Under the pieces are notes generated by a model, which worked only from the letters and a program-made list of their open reading frames with translations, was not told where the DNA came from and ran no database searches. From contig JAEOUA010000007.1 in NCBI GenBank assembly GCA_016839555.1, forward strand, positions 124,001-188,000: DNA of 64,000 bases, read 5' to 3'. This DNA is from Promethearchaeota archaeon. Lineage in GTDB: Archaea > Asgardarchaeota > Lokiarchaeia > Sigyniarchaeales > SOKP01. Below are positions 45,201-54,138 of this stretch, piece after piece. Numbering within the stretch: position 1 is the stretch's first letter; every line of letters starts with the position of its first letter. The position numbers and the translations under genes are program-made.

Positions 45201-46231
45201 GTTGGTCCCGAATTACCCGCTGAGGCTACAAAAATAGTTCCATAGTTATCACTTGCATTGGAAATAGCATCCCATATTTCTTGATTAGTATCAAATTGAT
45301 CTCCTCCAAAGCTCATGGAAATTATATCAGCTCCAGCACCACCATCATTTATAGGTTTGGATACCCATTCTATTGCAGCTATTATATCTCCATCTAAAAT
45401 GCCTCCTGATGAATTCGAGATTTGAGCGTCAATTAATGAAACGCCAGGAGCAACACCGCAATACGTTCCTCCAGAAGATAGTCCACTACTACCAATTATT
45501 CCCGCAACATGGGTGCCATGTCCAAATAAATCTCCACTGCCTCCACCATAGGTTGCCAAATCACTTCTATTAATAATATTTAAATCAGGATGAGAATATA
45601 TTCCAGTATCAAGTACAGCAACCGATACTCCTGTACCATTATATGTAAGATTATCGGCACCAATAGCTTTAATCCACCAATTGGGATATGAATCAACATT
45701 AAGATTACTAACTCCAAGTTCCTGATCTCTAATAACTGGTGTATCATATTCCATCGATTTATATATACTTATGATGCTTGGTTCTTGTGAAATTAATGCT
45801 TCTTTCTCAATCAATTCTAAAGGATCGACCTTTAAAAAAGTCCCGGAAATAATATCATAATTATAAATTATTTCATAATCATTAAGTAAGGAATCAATTA
45901 TAGTAAGTCTCTCCTTTTTAGCGAGAGTCTCAATAAAATTTATAATTATAGTAATTTTCTCTCTTTTATTAGCACTCTGAGGTTTTAATTCATTTAAATA
46001 ATTTTCAAGATCGGAATTATATATGGGAGGATTAGAACTAATTGGACTATCGAGAGTAGGCTGTTCTTTAGTAACTAGACTATTGCTAATTAATTTAGAA
46101 TCTGAATCATTTAAATCGTTAATATTTTTATTATTTGAATTTTTTAAATTGATTAAAACTACAGGCAGAAAGATCTGGCTTACCAAGAGCAATAAAAATA
46201 TTATTGATGCTCGCTTTTTAAAATGTTTCAT
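42236..46231 (-). CDS. Membrane-anchored surface subtilase (S8) with cytoplasmic zinc ribbon
   Basis: 1331 residues. The signal peptide is within the first 30 (RASIIFLLLLVSQIFLPVVL). An I9-like propeptide follows (~85-165). The S8 catalytic domain has Asp208 (AVLDTGIYSHPDL), His238 (GHGTHVAG), Asn340 (ASAGNSGP) and Ser430 (LSGTSMSCPM). A long, Asn/Ser-rich extracellular part with many N-glycosylation sequons comes next, with a ThuA/DUF4350-like segment near 640-860. One transmembrane helix (WVPIIVALLIIAGIFGILVVIY) near residue 1265 and a basic stop (RRKRI) precede a short tail ending in a zinc ribbon, FHCPFCGKAL...YCPKCGEN. The protease therefore faces out and the zinc ribbon faces in. It degrades external proteins or matures surface proteins. 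Confidence 0.9.
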   Translation of the reverse strand: MKHFKKRASIIFLLLLVSQIFLPVVLINLKNSNNKNINDLNDSDSKLISNSLVTKEQPTLDSPISSNPPIYNSDLENYLNELKPQSANKREKITIIINFIETLAKKERLTIIDSLLNDYEIIYNYDIISGTFLKVDPLELIEKEALISQEPSIISIYKSMEYDTPVIRDQELGVSNLNVDSYPNWWIKAIGADNLTYNGTGVSVAVLDTGIYSHPDLNIINRSDLATYGGGSGDLFGHGTHVAGIIGSSGLSSGGTYCGVAPGVSLIDAQISNSSGGILDGDIIAAIEWVSKPINDGGAGADIISMSFGGDQFDTNQEIWDAISNASDNYGTIFVASAGNSGPTYFTGSTPASHPDVISVGATDINNSLAYFSSWGPSLTYIGYPDVVAPGFNIISTSAPNSVLEKEVKFLGDFFDFKGSANYIPLSGTSMSCPMVSGAIAILKDAYPNISAETARIALYEGAYHLPKSEETYLPKSGAGLINVSASLEYLNIINSTHSDINNITKIFPDILPFKPYDLLNFPGDSQTYNLSVISGKNNTIRIEVPTDLSGIEINLENDYFIFQRAGINFTTLAIKIKDNATVGVQNFSIGITIDGVIANYINISLDIRLPEQKILFDSYHGLNDWLNPELSFPQIGFYEAMSDLADLNISMDYSMEYWQIGYNKSSDNYILTEELLSQYDLIVLQNPILPYSPMEIENLVEYYNNSGDILYLGTQYQHVCSDNINTLFSELGINTMINEENIISEEWIGIGTILYALNTIPKNHSIFKDVNHSLWLYGNTFNVSGAAESIAEVENKSVAVAYNGTSSNKGKFVAFGDLNWLYYDYTSEENDYKQNHELLLNNLMDYFFGKDEISINIKLNGERVNNGSLNISVYVKNTTSNSFISNSILDSNNLTARISNSSFNKSINLSSSIDGIAFNYSYIIPSPSTKPYEISVNLTLGSKTYTKNTKILYYESSAIPNILNLKTSKESVNKGNSIIIEAQMNSSGYLDFNAYLSLYSHRFHNSEKTINQTHLLSNLPLINIYNKAINLPNEPSGYGIFYVIPFNDNYSNPNSPRATFEINNEPPDIDLDNSLFRIGFSGYTKFSDTSSGGYIYVQQAYQGDIINFQIQTIDDDNNSNVEVSVNLFIAAISEPEGGYSTIILIPPASFEEHSLSYNSKLGKYTGSFSIPYSMLFESIQGVKRISTSTGYFPDNYIGILYIDVLDEEGTSMTTPFIIATTITFNYDLFNQLIPSEEQSNWVPIIVALLIIAGIFGILVVIYAIRRKRIIPEYVDEDFASRYPEDSEKYIDRGGLKEEKIIFHCPFCGKALESPKKYCPKCGENISEFFN

Positions 46232-46425
46232 ATTCTTTTATAAAAGAAGATTAAAAATTTATTTATTTAGGTATTAAATTATAAGCAACAATTTAAAGTT
46301 ATTCTAGAAAGTCAATCCATACCCGCGTCTAATCCATAATTTTTTTAAAAATTATTTACTATCTGTCTTAGCAATAAACTGTTTTTAATAAGTTCTTATC
46401 ACTTCAATCAATTTTGTTCCTTTAA

Positions 46426-46540
46426 GGGGTCGTGGATTAGCTCGGAAGATCACTCGCTTGGCATATGAGTAGCTGGGCAGGATAATGTCTTAGCTCTCAG
46501 CCAAGGCGAGAGGCCGGGGGTTCGAATCCCCCCGACTCCA
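46426..46540 (+). tRNA. tRNA-Ala(GGC) with anticodon-loop intron
   Basis: A folded cloverleaf of 74 bases after removing 41. The acceptor GGGGTCG pairs with CGACTCC and contains G3:U70, the alanine identity pair, with discriminator A73. The D-arm is GATT-AGCTCGGAA-GATC. The anticodon stem is CTCGC/GCGAG with loop TTGGCA(G) and anticodon GGC at 46460-46462. The variable loop is AGGCC and the T-arm GGGGG-TTCGAAT-CCCCC. The 3' CCA is not encoded. The intron sits after position 37, the standard archaeal site, where 5' TTGGC can pair with 3' GCCAA to form a bulge-helix-bulge-like substrate for the splicing endonuclease. Confidence 0.92.
46464..46504 (+). other. Archaeal tRNA intron in tRNA-Ala
   Basis: A 41-base insert between positions 37 and 38 of tRNA-Ala. 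Its 3' end GCCAA complements TTGGC of the anticodon loop, giving the helix needed for cutting. The exact border is uncertain by one base. Confidence 0.8.
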
Positions 46541-46645
46541 TAATTTTTAGTTCTCATCCAACGTACAGATTAGTAAACAATTATTCTCCAAAAATAGAAA
46601 ATAATAATCTAATTTACTTTAAGCACATTTATACTTAAGATTTTA

Positions 46646-48766
46646 TTATGAAATTTCTATCTTGTCTGTGAGAATATTTTCAGCGCCTGCTATAGGTTGT
46701 CCTCCTCCAATTGAAATTTCGACTATACCTGGTTCAAGAAGTAAATCACCTTGCTCATTTACATTTTTAAATTGTGAAGAATCTAAGATAAATGAGACTT
46801 GTTTTTTATGATCTTTTTCAATATGAATGCGTTTAAATGCTTTTAATTCATGAATTGGAACTCTGTAAGGTAAATCTTTTCTACCTAAATAGACTTGAAC
46901 GACTTCATCTCCTGAATAAGGCCCTTTATTTAAAACATCCATTTTTATTTCTATATTTTTATTTTCTTCAATTCTATTAGGTTTTATTTTTAGATTTTTA
47001 TAGTGAAATTTAGAATAACTTAGTCCATATCCGAAGGGAAAAAGAACATCACCTTTAAAATAACGATATGTTCTATTTTCCATTGAATAATCTCTATAAT
47101 CAGGAAGTTGGTCAATTGATTTATAAAATGTTAGCGGCAATCTTCCTGCTGGATTATAATCTCCAAATAATACATCTGCTATCGCATTACCCCCCTCACA
47201 TCCAGAATACCATGCTTCAAGAATAGCTGAGGCATTTTGACTAGTTGCTACTGCGCTTCCGCTGGTGAGAATAAGTATTAGAGGTTTTTTAATTTGCTCT
47301 AGTTCTTTTAATAATTTCTCTTGCATTTTAGGAAGTCTTAAATGCGTTCTATCTCCAGTTGTTTCACCAATAACATGTCCTTCTTCTCCTTCCAAGTTTC
47401 CCGTTAGACCAAGAACTGCAATAATAACATCAGATGAGTGGGAAAATTGTATAGCGTGGTTCCAATCTTCTGCCGGTTCTATTAGTGCACAACCTTTAGC
47501 ATAATGAATTTTAAAAGAACCATTGTTTTTATTGTGCGATCCCTCTAAAATTGTTGTAATTTCTGGTGGATTAGTATAATAATGGGGATAATACATTGCT
47601 TCCGGGTTATTAGCATTTGGACCTATTAATGCAATGGAGTCAATTGTTTTTATATCAAGTGGTAATGTATTGTGTTCATTTTTTAATAAAACAATTGTTT
47701 CTTGAGCGCATTGGCGAGCAAGTTCCCGATGCTTTTTAGAATTTATTATATCATACGGGATTTTAGTATAAGGAACTAGTTCGGGAGGATCAAACATACC
47801 TAATTTAATCCGTGCTCTCAGAGCTCGCTTTAATGCTATGTTTATAACTTTTTCAGTTAATTTTCCATCTTTAATGGCTTTTAATACTGATTTTTTTAAT
47901 CGATTCAATTTTGCAGTAGTCATTATATCCATAGGATTAAGTATGTCGCAGCCTGCTTTTAATGCCATAGCAGAAGCTTCTGAATAGTCTTCAGCTACTT
48001 TATGATATTTATGAATATCCCGAATTGCTCCTCCATCGGAAATTACATAACCTTTAAACCCAAATTTATCTCGTAAGATTTCTTGTAATAAATAATGACT
48101 TGCAGAACACGGAACTCCGTATAACCGATGATAAGCACTCATTATTCCTTTTGCATTCGCTTCTTGGATACATGCTTTAAATGCGGGTAAATAGGTTTCA
48201 TATAAATCTTTTTTACTTATATGGATATCCATTCTATGACGATCTTTTTCCGGACCACTATGCACCGCAAAATGTTTTGGCTCGGCCGATGTTTTTAAAT
48301 ATTTTGGGTGAGAACCCTGTAGTCCTTTACAAAATGCTACACCCATTCTAGAGGTTAAGTATGGATCTTCTCCAAAAGTTTCTTGGCAACGCCCCCATCT
48401 CGGGTCTCGAACGATATTAATATTAGGCGCTGAAAACGTAATACCCGTCCAGCGAATTCTCTCATTCCTTCTACAATATTCATGATGTCTGGCTCTTGCT
48501 TCATCTCCAATTACACTTGCGACAGATTCAATAAGTTTTTCATTAAAAGTTGCCGCCATCGCGATTGCTTGAGGGAAAATAGTGGAAATATCGACAAACG
48601 CTACCCCTTGAAGGGCTTCATTACGCCAATCGTATCGAGGAATATTAAGACTCTTTATTTCAGTCGATATATTGAAAATTTGACTAATTTTTTCCTCTAT
48701 AGTCATTCTAGAGATAAGATCCTCTACTCTTTCATCAATGGGAAGGAGATGATTCAAGTATTTCAT
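46646..48766 (-). CDS. Glycoside hydrolase family 3 (beta-glucosidase/beta-xylosidase type)
   Basis: 706 residues without signal peptide, so cytoplasmic. The N-terminal TIM barrel has RWGRCQETFGEDPYL, the KHFAVHSG substrate-binding segment and the catalytic nucleophile Asp244 in GYVISDGGAIRDI. The second alpha/beta sandwich (SIALIGPNANNPEAMYYPHY to GNAIADVLFGDYNPAGRLPLTFY) follows, then a fibronectin III-like C-terminus (KIKMDVLNKGPYSGDEVVQVYLG). It removes terminal beta-linked glucose or xylose from short oligosaccharides. It stands alone between tRNA-Ala and the AEC permease. Confidence 0.93.
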   Translation of the reverse strand: MKYLNHLLPIDERVEDLISRMTIEEKISQIFNISTEIKSLNIPRYDWRNEALQGVAFVDISTIFPQAIAMAATFNEKLIESVASVIGDEARARHHEYCRRNERIRWTGITFSAPNINIVRDPRWGRCQETFGEDPYLTSRMGVAFCKGLQGSHPKYLKTSAEPKHFAVHSGPEKDRHRMDIHISKKDLYETYLPAFKACIQEANAKGIMSAYHRLYGVPCSASHYLLQEILRDKFGFKGYVISDGGAIRDIHKYHKVAEDYSEASAMALKAGCDILNPMDIMTTAKLNRLKKSVLKAIKDGKLTEKVINIALKRALRARIKLGMFDPPELVPYTKIPYDIINSKKHRELARQCAQETIVLLKNEHNTLPLDIKTIDSIALIGPNANNPEAMYYPHYYTNPPEITTILEGSHNKNNGSFKIHYAKGCALIEPAEDWNHAIQFSHSSDVIIAVLGLTGNLEGEEGHVIGETTGDRTHLRLPKMQEKLLKELEQIKKPLILILTSGSAVATSQNASAILEAWYSGCEGGNAIADVLFGDYNPAGRLPLTFYKSIDQLPDYRDYSMENRTYRYFKGDVLFPFGYGLSYSKFHYKNLKIKPNRIEENKNIEIKMDVLNKGPYSGDEVVQVYLGRKDLPYRVPIHELKAFKRIHIEKDHKKQVSFILDSSQFKNVNEQGDLLLEPGIVEISIGGGQPIAGAENILTDKIEIS

Positions 48767-48908
48767 ATGGGCTTTATCCTTATTTTCTATATTGTATCAC
48801 CAATCTTAATCTTCTTGTATTTAACTAAATTAATAAAATAAAAATTATACTCTATAATAAGTTCTAGATAAAAATTTTATTATTTTCACAAAATAATTCA
48901 TAGATATA

Positions 48909-49835
48909 ATGGATGCAAATTATGTTTTTCTTCTTTCTTTAAGCATTATTATTATCGGATATATTGTTAAAAAGGTTGGAATCTTAAAGGAGGAGCATGG
49001 GAGAATAATTGCTAAGTTAATTTTAAATGTAACCCTTCCCGCTTTAATTTTGGAAGTATTTAGTAATATCGAAATCCAACCAACCTTGCTATTGCTGCCT
49101 CTGATTGCTTTAGGTCATAGTGCAATAGTCTTAGCATTTAGTTTCTTAATTTTTAAAAACGCTCCCTTGAAAAAAAAAGGGTTATTTTTAATGACTACTA
49201 TTGGTTTTAATATTGGGTTATTTGCGTATCCAATGATTCAAGCAATATGGGGAGCAAATGGAATGGAATACGTCATAATGTTTGATTTAGGAAATTCATT
49301 TGTTGTCTTTATTTTTGCCTATACTACCGGTTTTATTTATTCTCCTGACATTAAACCAGAAAAAGATAAATTAGAAATTAAAAATATCTTAAAAAGAATT
49401 ATCAAATCAGTCCCTCTCATTGTATTATTTATAGCCATTATAATTAATTTATTAGGAATTATTTTACCAGTGTTTATCACAGATTTATTAAATATTTTAT
49501 CGCGAGCCAATATGGCTCTCACCTTATTGATATTGGGAATATTTATAAATTTTAATTTCGAAAAGGAAAGCTGGAAAAATATTATAAAGGTTCTACTAAT
49601 AAGATATGGTTTTGGGTTTATTTCAGGAATTTTAATATGTTTCTTCTTACCTTTTGAAAATATTTATAATGCCGTAATTTTTGTTGCGCTAACATTACCT
49701 ATTGGAATGAGTGCAATACCTTTTTCCGTTGAATTCGGATATGATGAACGTATTGCTTCTACGCTAGTGAATCTAACAAATATTATTAGCTTTTTTCTTA
49801 TGTGGTTGGTTGTTTCTTTACTAGGAATCAGCTGA
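48909..49835 (+). CDS. AEC-family membrane permease
   Basis: 308 residues with about ten membrane helices in two similar halves. It starts in the first helix (MDANYVFLLSLSIIIIGYIVKKVGILKEE), with LNVTLPALILEVFSN in helix 2, as in auxin efflux carrier-type (AEC) transporters. TLPIGMSAIPFSVEFGYDE near the C-terminus is the family's second-half glycine/proline motif. Members move organic acids such as malate or malonate. The substrate here is unknown. It is divergent from the GH3 gene. Confidence 0.85.
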   Translation: MDANYVFLLSLSIIIIGYIVKKVGILKEEHGRIIAKLILNVTLPALILEVFSNIEIQPTLLLLPLIALGHSAIVLAFSFLIFKNAPLKKKGLFLMTTIGFNIGLFAYPMIQAIWGANGMEYVIMFDLGNSFVVFIFAYTTGFIYSPDIKPEKDKLEIKNILKRIIKSVPLIVLFIAIIINLLGIILPVFITDLLNILSRANMALTLLILGIFINFNFEKESWKNIIKVLLIRYGFGFISGILICFFLPFENIYNAVIFVALTLPIGMSAIPFSVEFGYDERIASTLVNLTNIISFFLMWLVVSLLGIS

Positions 49836-49921
49836 ATAAAAGAATTATAGTGAATCTAAAATTATATATAAGAAAGGTATGCGGTTAATCTTCTATGATA
49901 ATTAAGAAAAAAAGAATTCTA

Positions 49922-50389
49922 TTATTCAGTGAAAATATTATATGTATTAATTAGCTTTGTCTTAATTGATTTAGCCAATGGACATCTATTTTCTGTAATT
50001 TCTAAAATTCTCCTTGCCTTCTTTTCTCTCATAGAGGATGGTATCGTAAGCGTGATATCTTGCTCTATTTTTTCCATCATTTTTACTCCAGTACTGGTAC
50101 CTACATAACCCTTAGATTCTATTTCTAATTCTGTATAATTAAAATTGGAATTAGAACAAACGACTGTGAAAGTGGTAAAAAAGCATCCAGATATCGCAGC
50201 AAGAAAATAGTGTTCCGGAGTATATAGTTTTTCTCTATTTTGTCCTTCCGGCCCCTCATAGGCGACTGGGAGTTGAAAAGTTAATTCTGGTAAAGAAGAA
50301 TTTTTGGGATTATTAATTTTATGGATTCTTTTTCTTGGATTTTCAGTCAAAGGGCCACTTCTCAATAATAAGTTAAATTCATCAGCCAT
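49922..50389 (-). CDS. OsmC/YhfA-family protein
   Basis: 155 residues of the OsmC fold. The two conserved cysteines are in the helix YFLAAISGCFFTTFTVV and in ENRCPLAKSIK near the C-terminus. The stretch LYTPEHYFLAA precedes the first one. OsmC/Ohr proteins reduce organic hydroperoxides or other thiol-reactive compounds; the SGC...NRCP version resembles the YhfA/OsmC group rather than classical Ohr. It is cytoplasmic and monocistronic, next to rpiA on the same strand. Confidence 0.85.
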   Translation of the reverse strand: MADEFNLLLRSGPLTENPRKRIHKINNPKNSSLPELTFQLPVAYEGPEGQNREKLYTPEHYFLAAISGCFFTTFTVVCSNSNFNYTELEIESKGYVGTSTGVKMMEKIEQDITLTIPSSMREKKARRILEITENRCPLAKSIKTKLINTYNIFTE

Positions 50390-50524
50390 TTTAATACCTC
50401 TGGAATTGGATAAATTTTATTTATTTGTTTTTTTGATTTTCTTTAAATTTTATTTAATTTTAAGTAATTTTATCTTATATTTGTTTAAAATATTTTAGTA
50501 AATAGCAAAAAAGAGTCTAAAATA

Positions 50525-51232
50525 CTATAATTTTATCAAAACATTTCCATCCTCTTGTCCGATATACGCTTTTGTAGTCATCCCTAAGAATAATCCTGTG
50601 TCAACTATGCCTGGTATATTCAGCAATTTCTGATTAAGTTCTGATGGGTTTTTAATAATTCCAAAATCCACATCAATGATAAAATTGCCGTTATCCGTAA
50701 CAAGAGGGCCCGCTTTGGCTTTTGCCATCCTTAATAGTGGTTTTCCGTCCATTTTTTCTAATTTTTTCATAATAGGGACATAAGCTTTTGGAATGACTTC
50801 TATTGGAACCCCTTTCTTCCATTTTTCACCTAAGAAAGTCGAATCTTTTCTAAAATCAGCAATTATAATCAATTTTTTAGAATTATAGGCAATTATTTTC
50901 TCCTGGACTAAACACCCTCCGCCACCTTTAATAAGATTTAAGTTTTTATCAATTTCATCGGCACCATCAATATCTAAATCAATATTCGGATATTGATCTA
51001 AAGTTCCTAAAGTTAATCCATGATCGATAATTAGTTTATACGCTTGAAATGAGCTGGGTATACATATCAATCCTAAATCATTTTTTTTATTCATTTCTGC
51101 TACTTTCTCGATAGCATATACTATAGTGGACCCACTTCCCAATCCTAGTATCATGCCTTTTTTCACGTTCTCTTCTACAGCTTTTTCTGCAGCATTTTTC
51201 TTAGCATTTTCAATTCCTTTATTTTGAGACAT
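50525..51232 (-). CDS. rpiA: Ribose-5-phosphate isomerase A
   Basis: 235 residues. Motifs are LGLGSGSTIVYAIE near residue 30, the DLDIDGADEIDKNLNLIKGGGGCLVQEKIIA block with the catalytic Asp/Glu and Lys, and the ending DTGLFLGMTTKAYIG. It interconverts ribose-5-phosphate and ribulose-5-phosphate in the pentose phosphate pathway, feeding nucleotide synthesis. It lies 22 bases downstream of purE on the same strand with AAGTGAAAT as SD, so the pair forms a small nucleotide-supply operon. Confidence 0.95.
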   Translation of the reverse strand: MSQNKGIENAKKNAAEKAVEENVKKGMILGLGSGSTIVYAIEKVAEMNKKNDLGLICIPSSFQAYKLIIDHGLTLGTLDQYPNIDLDIDGADEIDKNLNLIKGGGGCLVQEKIIAYNSKKLIIIADFRKDSTFLGEKWKKGVPIEVIPKAYVPIMKKLEKMDGKPLLRMAKAKAGPLVTDNGNFIIDVDFGIIKNPSELNQKLLNIPGIVDTGLFLGMTTKAYIGQEDGNVLIKL

Positions 51233-51254
51233 CTTAATTTCACTTTTAGACTTT

Positions 51255-51674
51255 TTAATCTAATAATTTTAATATTCTAATTGCTAAATAGGCAGCATTT
51301 TCACCTCTATCAATTCCCACCGTTGCAACCGGAACACCAGGCGGCATCTGAGCAGTCGATAGCAACGCATCAAGCCCTCCTAATTTTGCAGAAACGGGTA
51401 CACCAATAACGGGTTTATCTGTTTTAGAAGCAATCACACCTGGTAGTGCTGCTGAAAGTCCTGCGACAGCAATAAATATAAGTGCTTCACTTTCTTTTAT
51501 ATATTCATCAAGTTTTTCTGGATCTCTATGCACAGAGATTATTTGGAATTCATGGGGAATCTTATTTTCTTTTAATACATCTAGCGTCTTAGTATAAACA
51601 TGTTCATCAGATTTGCTCCCAGCAATAATTGCTACTCTAATTTTTTGACTAATTTTTTTACTATTCTTACTCAT
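51255..51674 (-). CDS. purE: PurE-type N5-carboxyaminoimidazole ribonucleotide mutase/AIR carboxylase
   Basis: 139 residues with a short basic N-terminal extension. [14 protein letters not shown] is the phosphate-binding loop. [13 protein letters not shown] stands where E. coli has SAHRTP and keeps the His. [23 protein letters not shown], then [23 protein letters not shown] complete the family pattern. It catalyses a carboxyl shift or carboxylation in purine synthesis. The replacement of the usual GGAAHLPG by GLSAALPG makes class I versus class II unclear. It precedes rpiA. Confidence 0.9.
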   Translation of the reverse strand: MSKNSKKISQKIRVAIIAGSKSDEHVYTKTLDVLKENKIPHEFQIISVHRDPEKLDEYIKESEALIFIAVAGLSAALPGVIASKTDKPVIGVPVSAKLGGLDALLSTAQMPPGVPVATVGIDRGENAAYLAIRILKLLD

Positions 51675-51902
51675 ACTATGTGTTAATTATTTTTTAATTA
51701 TTTATTTTTTTAAATTAAAGAATGATCTTGAACATTTAATGTAAATTTTTATGTTTTTAATATAAATAATTATGATCTTCCTCAATAGTATGCCTTTTAA
51801 GATTCATAAAGATTTTCAAAAACTTTAATTAATTTTTTAAATTTCATAAATTATTAAACTAATCATATTAGTTAAATAAAAGCAAGAGTTGAAAAAATTA
51901 AA

Positions 51903-53222
51903 ATGCCAGAAACAAAAGAAGTTTGGATGATAGATTATGCGAGAACTCCATTCTCTCGTTCTAGACCGAAAACTCCGGAACGAGATGTATTTGGTGAGAT
52001 TCGCGGTGATGAGCTTTTAGCTACCTTATTGATGAAGTTTTTTGATCAGAAATTAGCTGATAAAGGCATCCTGAAATCAGATATTGACGAGGCGACTGTT
52101 GGAACTGCTATGGGAGTATATGAAAATTGGACCTACGGGGGTAGGCTCCCATTATTTTTGGCTAAGTTTCCCGCAGACACACCTGGATTATTTGTAGACC
52201 GTCAATGCGGCTCGGCCGGAAGCGGTATGCATGTTGGCATCATGGAAATAATGCTCGGTTATAGCAAATGCACCTTAGCCACAGGGGTAGAACATATGAC
52301 AAGAGTTTCAATGCAAAATGATTGGGTGAGACCAAACTTAAAAATGATTAATAAGAATAGTGAATGGTATAGACCCGAGTATGATTTATTAACTACAATC
52401 AACATGATTCAAACTGCTCAAAAGCTTTATGAACAAGAGACTCCGTATTTTACCAAAGAAGATTTAGATAAATTTGGTGTGCGCAGTCATAATTTAACGG
52501 TCAAATCTCAAGAAGAAAACTGGTTCACAAGTGGTGTATGGGGTGGGGAAATTATACCAATTGAAGCTCACGCTGAAGGAAATGTTGAAGAGAAAATGAT
52601 TGTCGATAAAGATATGGCAGCTCGTAAATCCAAATTGGAGGTTGTAAGCCAATTAACTAGATTATCGAAACCATTTTATTTAAAGCAGAATATATATGGA
52701 GAAGATATTGGGGGACGAAGTGGATATGCGGAACGAGAAGGTACAAAAGATGGTGTTATAACACCTGGAAACTCATCCCCTCTAAATGCAGGTGCTACAG
52801 CAGCGGTATTAATGGAGGCTGAAGAAGCTAAAAAGAGAGGGCTTGAACCTTTGGCTAAAATTGTGTCAATTGGTTGGGCAGCTGTGGATCCTTCTGTAAT
52901 GGGTCGTGGACCGGTTCCAGCAACAGAAATGGCACTCAAACATGCGGGTATGAAAGCAGAAGATATTGATTATTGGGAGATTAATGAGGCGTTCTGTATT
53001 GTTACTTTGAACTGTATGAGAGCTTTTAATATTCCAGAAGAAAAAGTTAATGTAATGGGCGGAAGTACCGCAATTGGTCATCCATTAGGGTCAACAATGG
53101 TTCGTTTACCCGGTACCCTCGCGAGAATTTTACGAGATAAAGGCGCAAAATATGGTTTGGCAAATGCCTGTTGTGGTGGCGGTCAAGGAGTAGCTGTACT
53201 TATTGAGAATCCTGACGCATAA
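51903..53222 (+). CDS. Thiolase (acetyl-CoA C-acetyltransferase family)
   Basis: 439 residues. The acyl-binding Cys102 lies in DRQCGSAGSGMHVGIMEI. The thiolase His motif WEINEAFCIVTLNC, the second His in GGSTAIGHPLGSTMVRL and the base Cys in NACCGGGQGVAVL are all present, so the enzyme should be active. It condenses two acetyl-CoA or cleaves acetoacetyl-CoA. No HMG-CoA synthase or DUF35 gene is next to it, unlike the archaeal mevalonate thiolase cluster, so it may serve fatty-acid-type metabolism instead. Confidence 0.93.
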   Translation: MPETKEVWMIDYARTPFSRSRPKTPERDVFGEIRGDELLATLLMKFFDQKLADKGILKSDIDEATVGTAMGVYENWTYGGRLPLFLAKFPADTPGLFVDRQCGSAGSGMHVGIMEIMLGYSKCTLATGVEHMTRVSMQNDWVRPNLKMINKNSEWYRPEYDLLTTINMIQTAQKLYEQETPYFTKEDLDKFGVRSHNLTVKSQEENWFTSGVWGGEIIPIEAHAEGNVEEKMIVDKDMAARKSKLEVVSQLTRLSKPFYLKQNIYGEDIGGRSGYAEREGTKDGVITPGNSSPLNAGATAAVLMEAEEAKKRGLEPLAKIVSIGWAAVDPSVMGRGPVPATEMALKHAGMKAEDIDYWEINEAFCIVTLNCMRAFNIPEEKVNVMGGSTAIGHPLGSTMVRLPGTLARILRDKGAKYGLANACCGGGQGVAVLIENPDA

Positions 53223-53358
53223 AATCTTTACTTTTTTATTTTTCTCTTAATTTATTTTATATTTGTATTCTTTTTTAGAATCAAGAAGTTATTTGAATTT
53301 AGTTTAAATTTTTCTATTTTTCACACAAGGTAAAAATATTATTGATCTCATTAAAAAA

Positions 53359-54102
53359 CTAGAAAATATCATTGAGATTTAAATTTTTAAGGAATTGTGG
53401 TAATGTTTTTTTATTTAGAACAAGATACTCACCATCTATCTCAAATTCATAATTTTCAGCCCAATCAACTATAAATTTCATAAGCTCATTTCTTTCAATA
53501 CTTAAAATATCCTGAATATCAGTGATATTAATCTTTTTTGAGACTCTAAACAAAGATTTAAGTTGTTCGAGGATAATATTTTCTGAGGTTTGACCTTCTA
53601 TTCTTGAGGTATCATCAAGCTTCTTTTCTACGATTTTTTTTGCGTCTTTAGCATATAAAAAATTTGCGTCAATCTCTAATGCCCTTTTATACGCTTTAAG
53701 TGCCTTTTCCAGCAATCCCTTATCTTCATAAACCAAGCCAATATTATAATAACAAAATTTATACTCTGGGTTCAATTTCAGTACCTCTTTAAATTTTATT
53801 AAGGCTTCATCGTGTTTCCCCAATGAAAATAAAGCAATTCCCAAATTATATATCGCACGATAATTTTCAGGCTCAAGATCGATAATTTCTTGATAACATT
53901 TACAAGTTTTTGGGTAATCTATCACCCAATCATCCATTAACCATCCTGCATAATCAAATAATAATTTTATTAATACTGCTTTAATCTTTTGAGAGTTTTT
54001 ATTTTTATCCAACAGATTTTTAATAAGGTTAATGCTTTTTTCATACTCTCCTTTATCTTTTAAAGCTAATGCTTCTTCAATTGTCTCATCCGCGCTTGCC
54101 AT
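53359..54102 (-). CDS. TPR protein with C-terminal winged-helix (PCI-like) domain
   Basis: 247 residues. Four TPR helices pairs are seen, the clearest being YRAIYNLGIALFSLGKHDEALIKFKEVLKLNPEY and FCYYNIGLVYEDKGLLEKALKAYKRALEIDANF. Residues ~180-245 (LEQLKSLFRVSKKINITDIQDILSIERNELMKFIVDW...FEIDGEYLVL) look like a winged helix of the kind that follows TPR/helical repeats in PCI-type proteins. That link is inferred. It is probably a protein-protein adaptor. It is divergent from the acidic hypothetical protein at 54.2 kb. Confidence 0.75.
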   Translation of the reverse strand: MASADETIEEALALKDKGEYEKSINLIKNLLDKNKNSQKIKAVLIKLLFDYAGWLMDDWVIDYPKTCKCYQEIIDLEPENYRAIYNLGIALFSLGKHDEALIKFKEVLKLNPEYKFCYYNIGLVYEDKGLLEKALKAYKRALEIDANFLYAKDAKKIVEKKLDDTSRIEGQTSENIILEQLKSLFRVSKKINITDIQDILSIERNELMKFIVDWAENYEFEIDGEYLVLNKKTLPQFLKNLNLNDIF

Positions 54103-54138
54103 ATGAATATCACTTGTTTTGCTAATTACTAATGATAG

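Noticed and set aside
48482-48841. 119-residue plus-strand ORF
   Set aside because: Mostly antisense to the GH3 gene, no SD, no recognisable domain.
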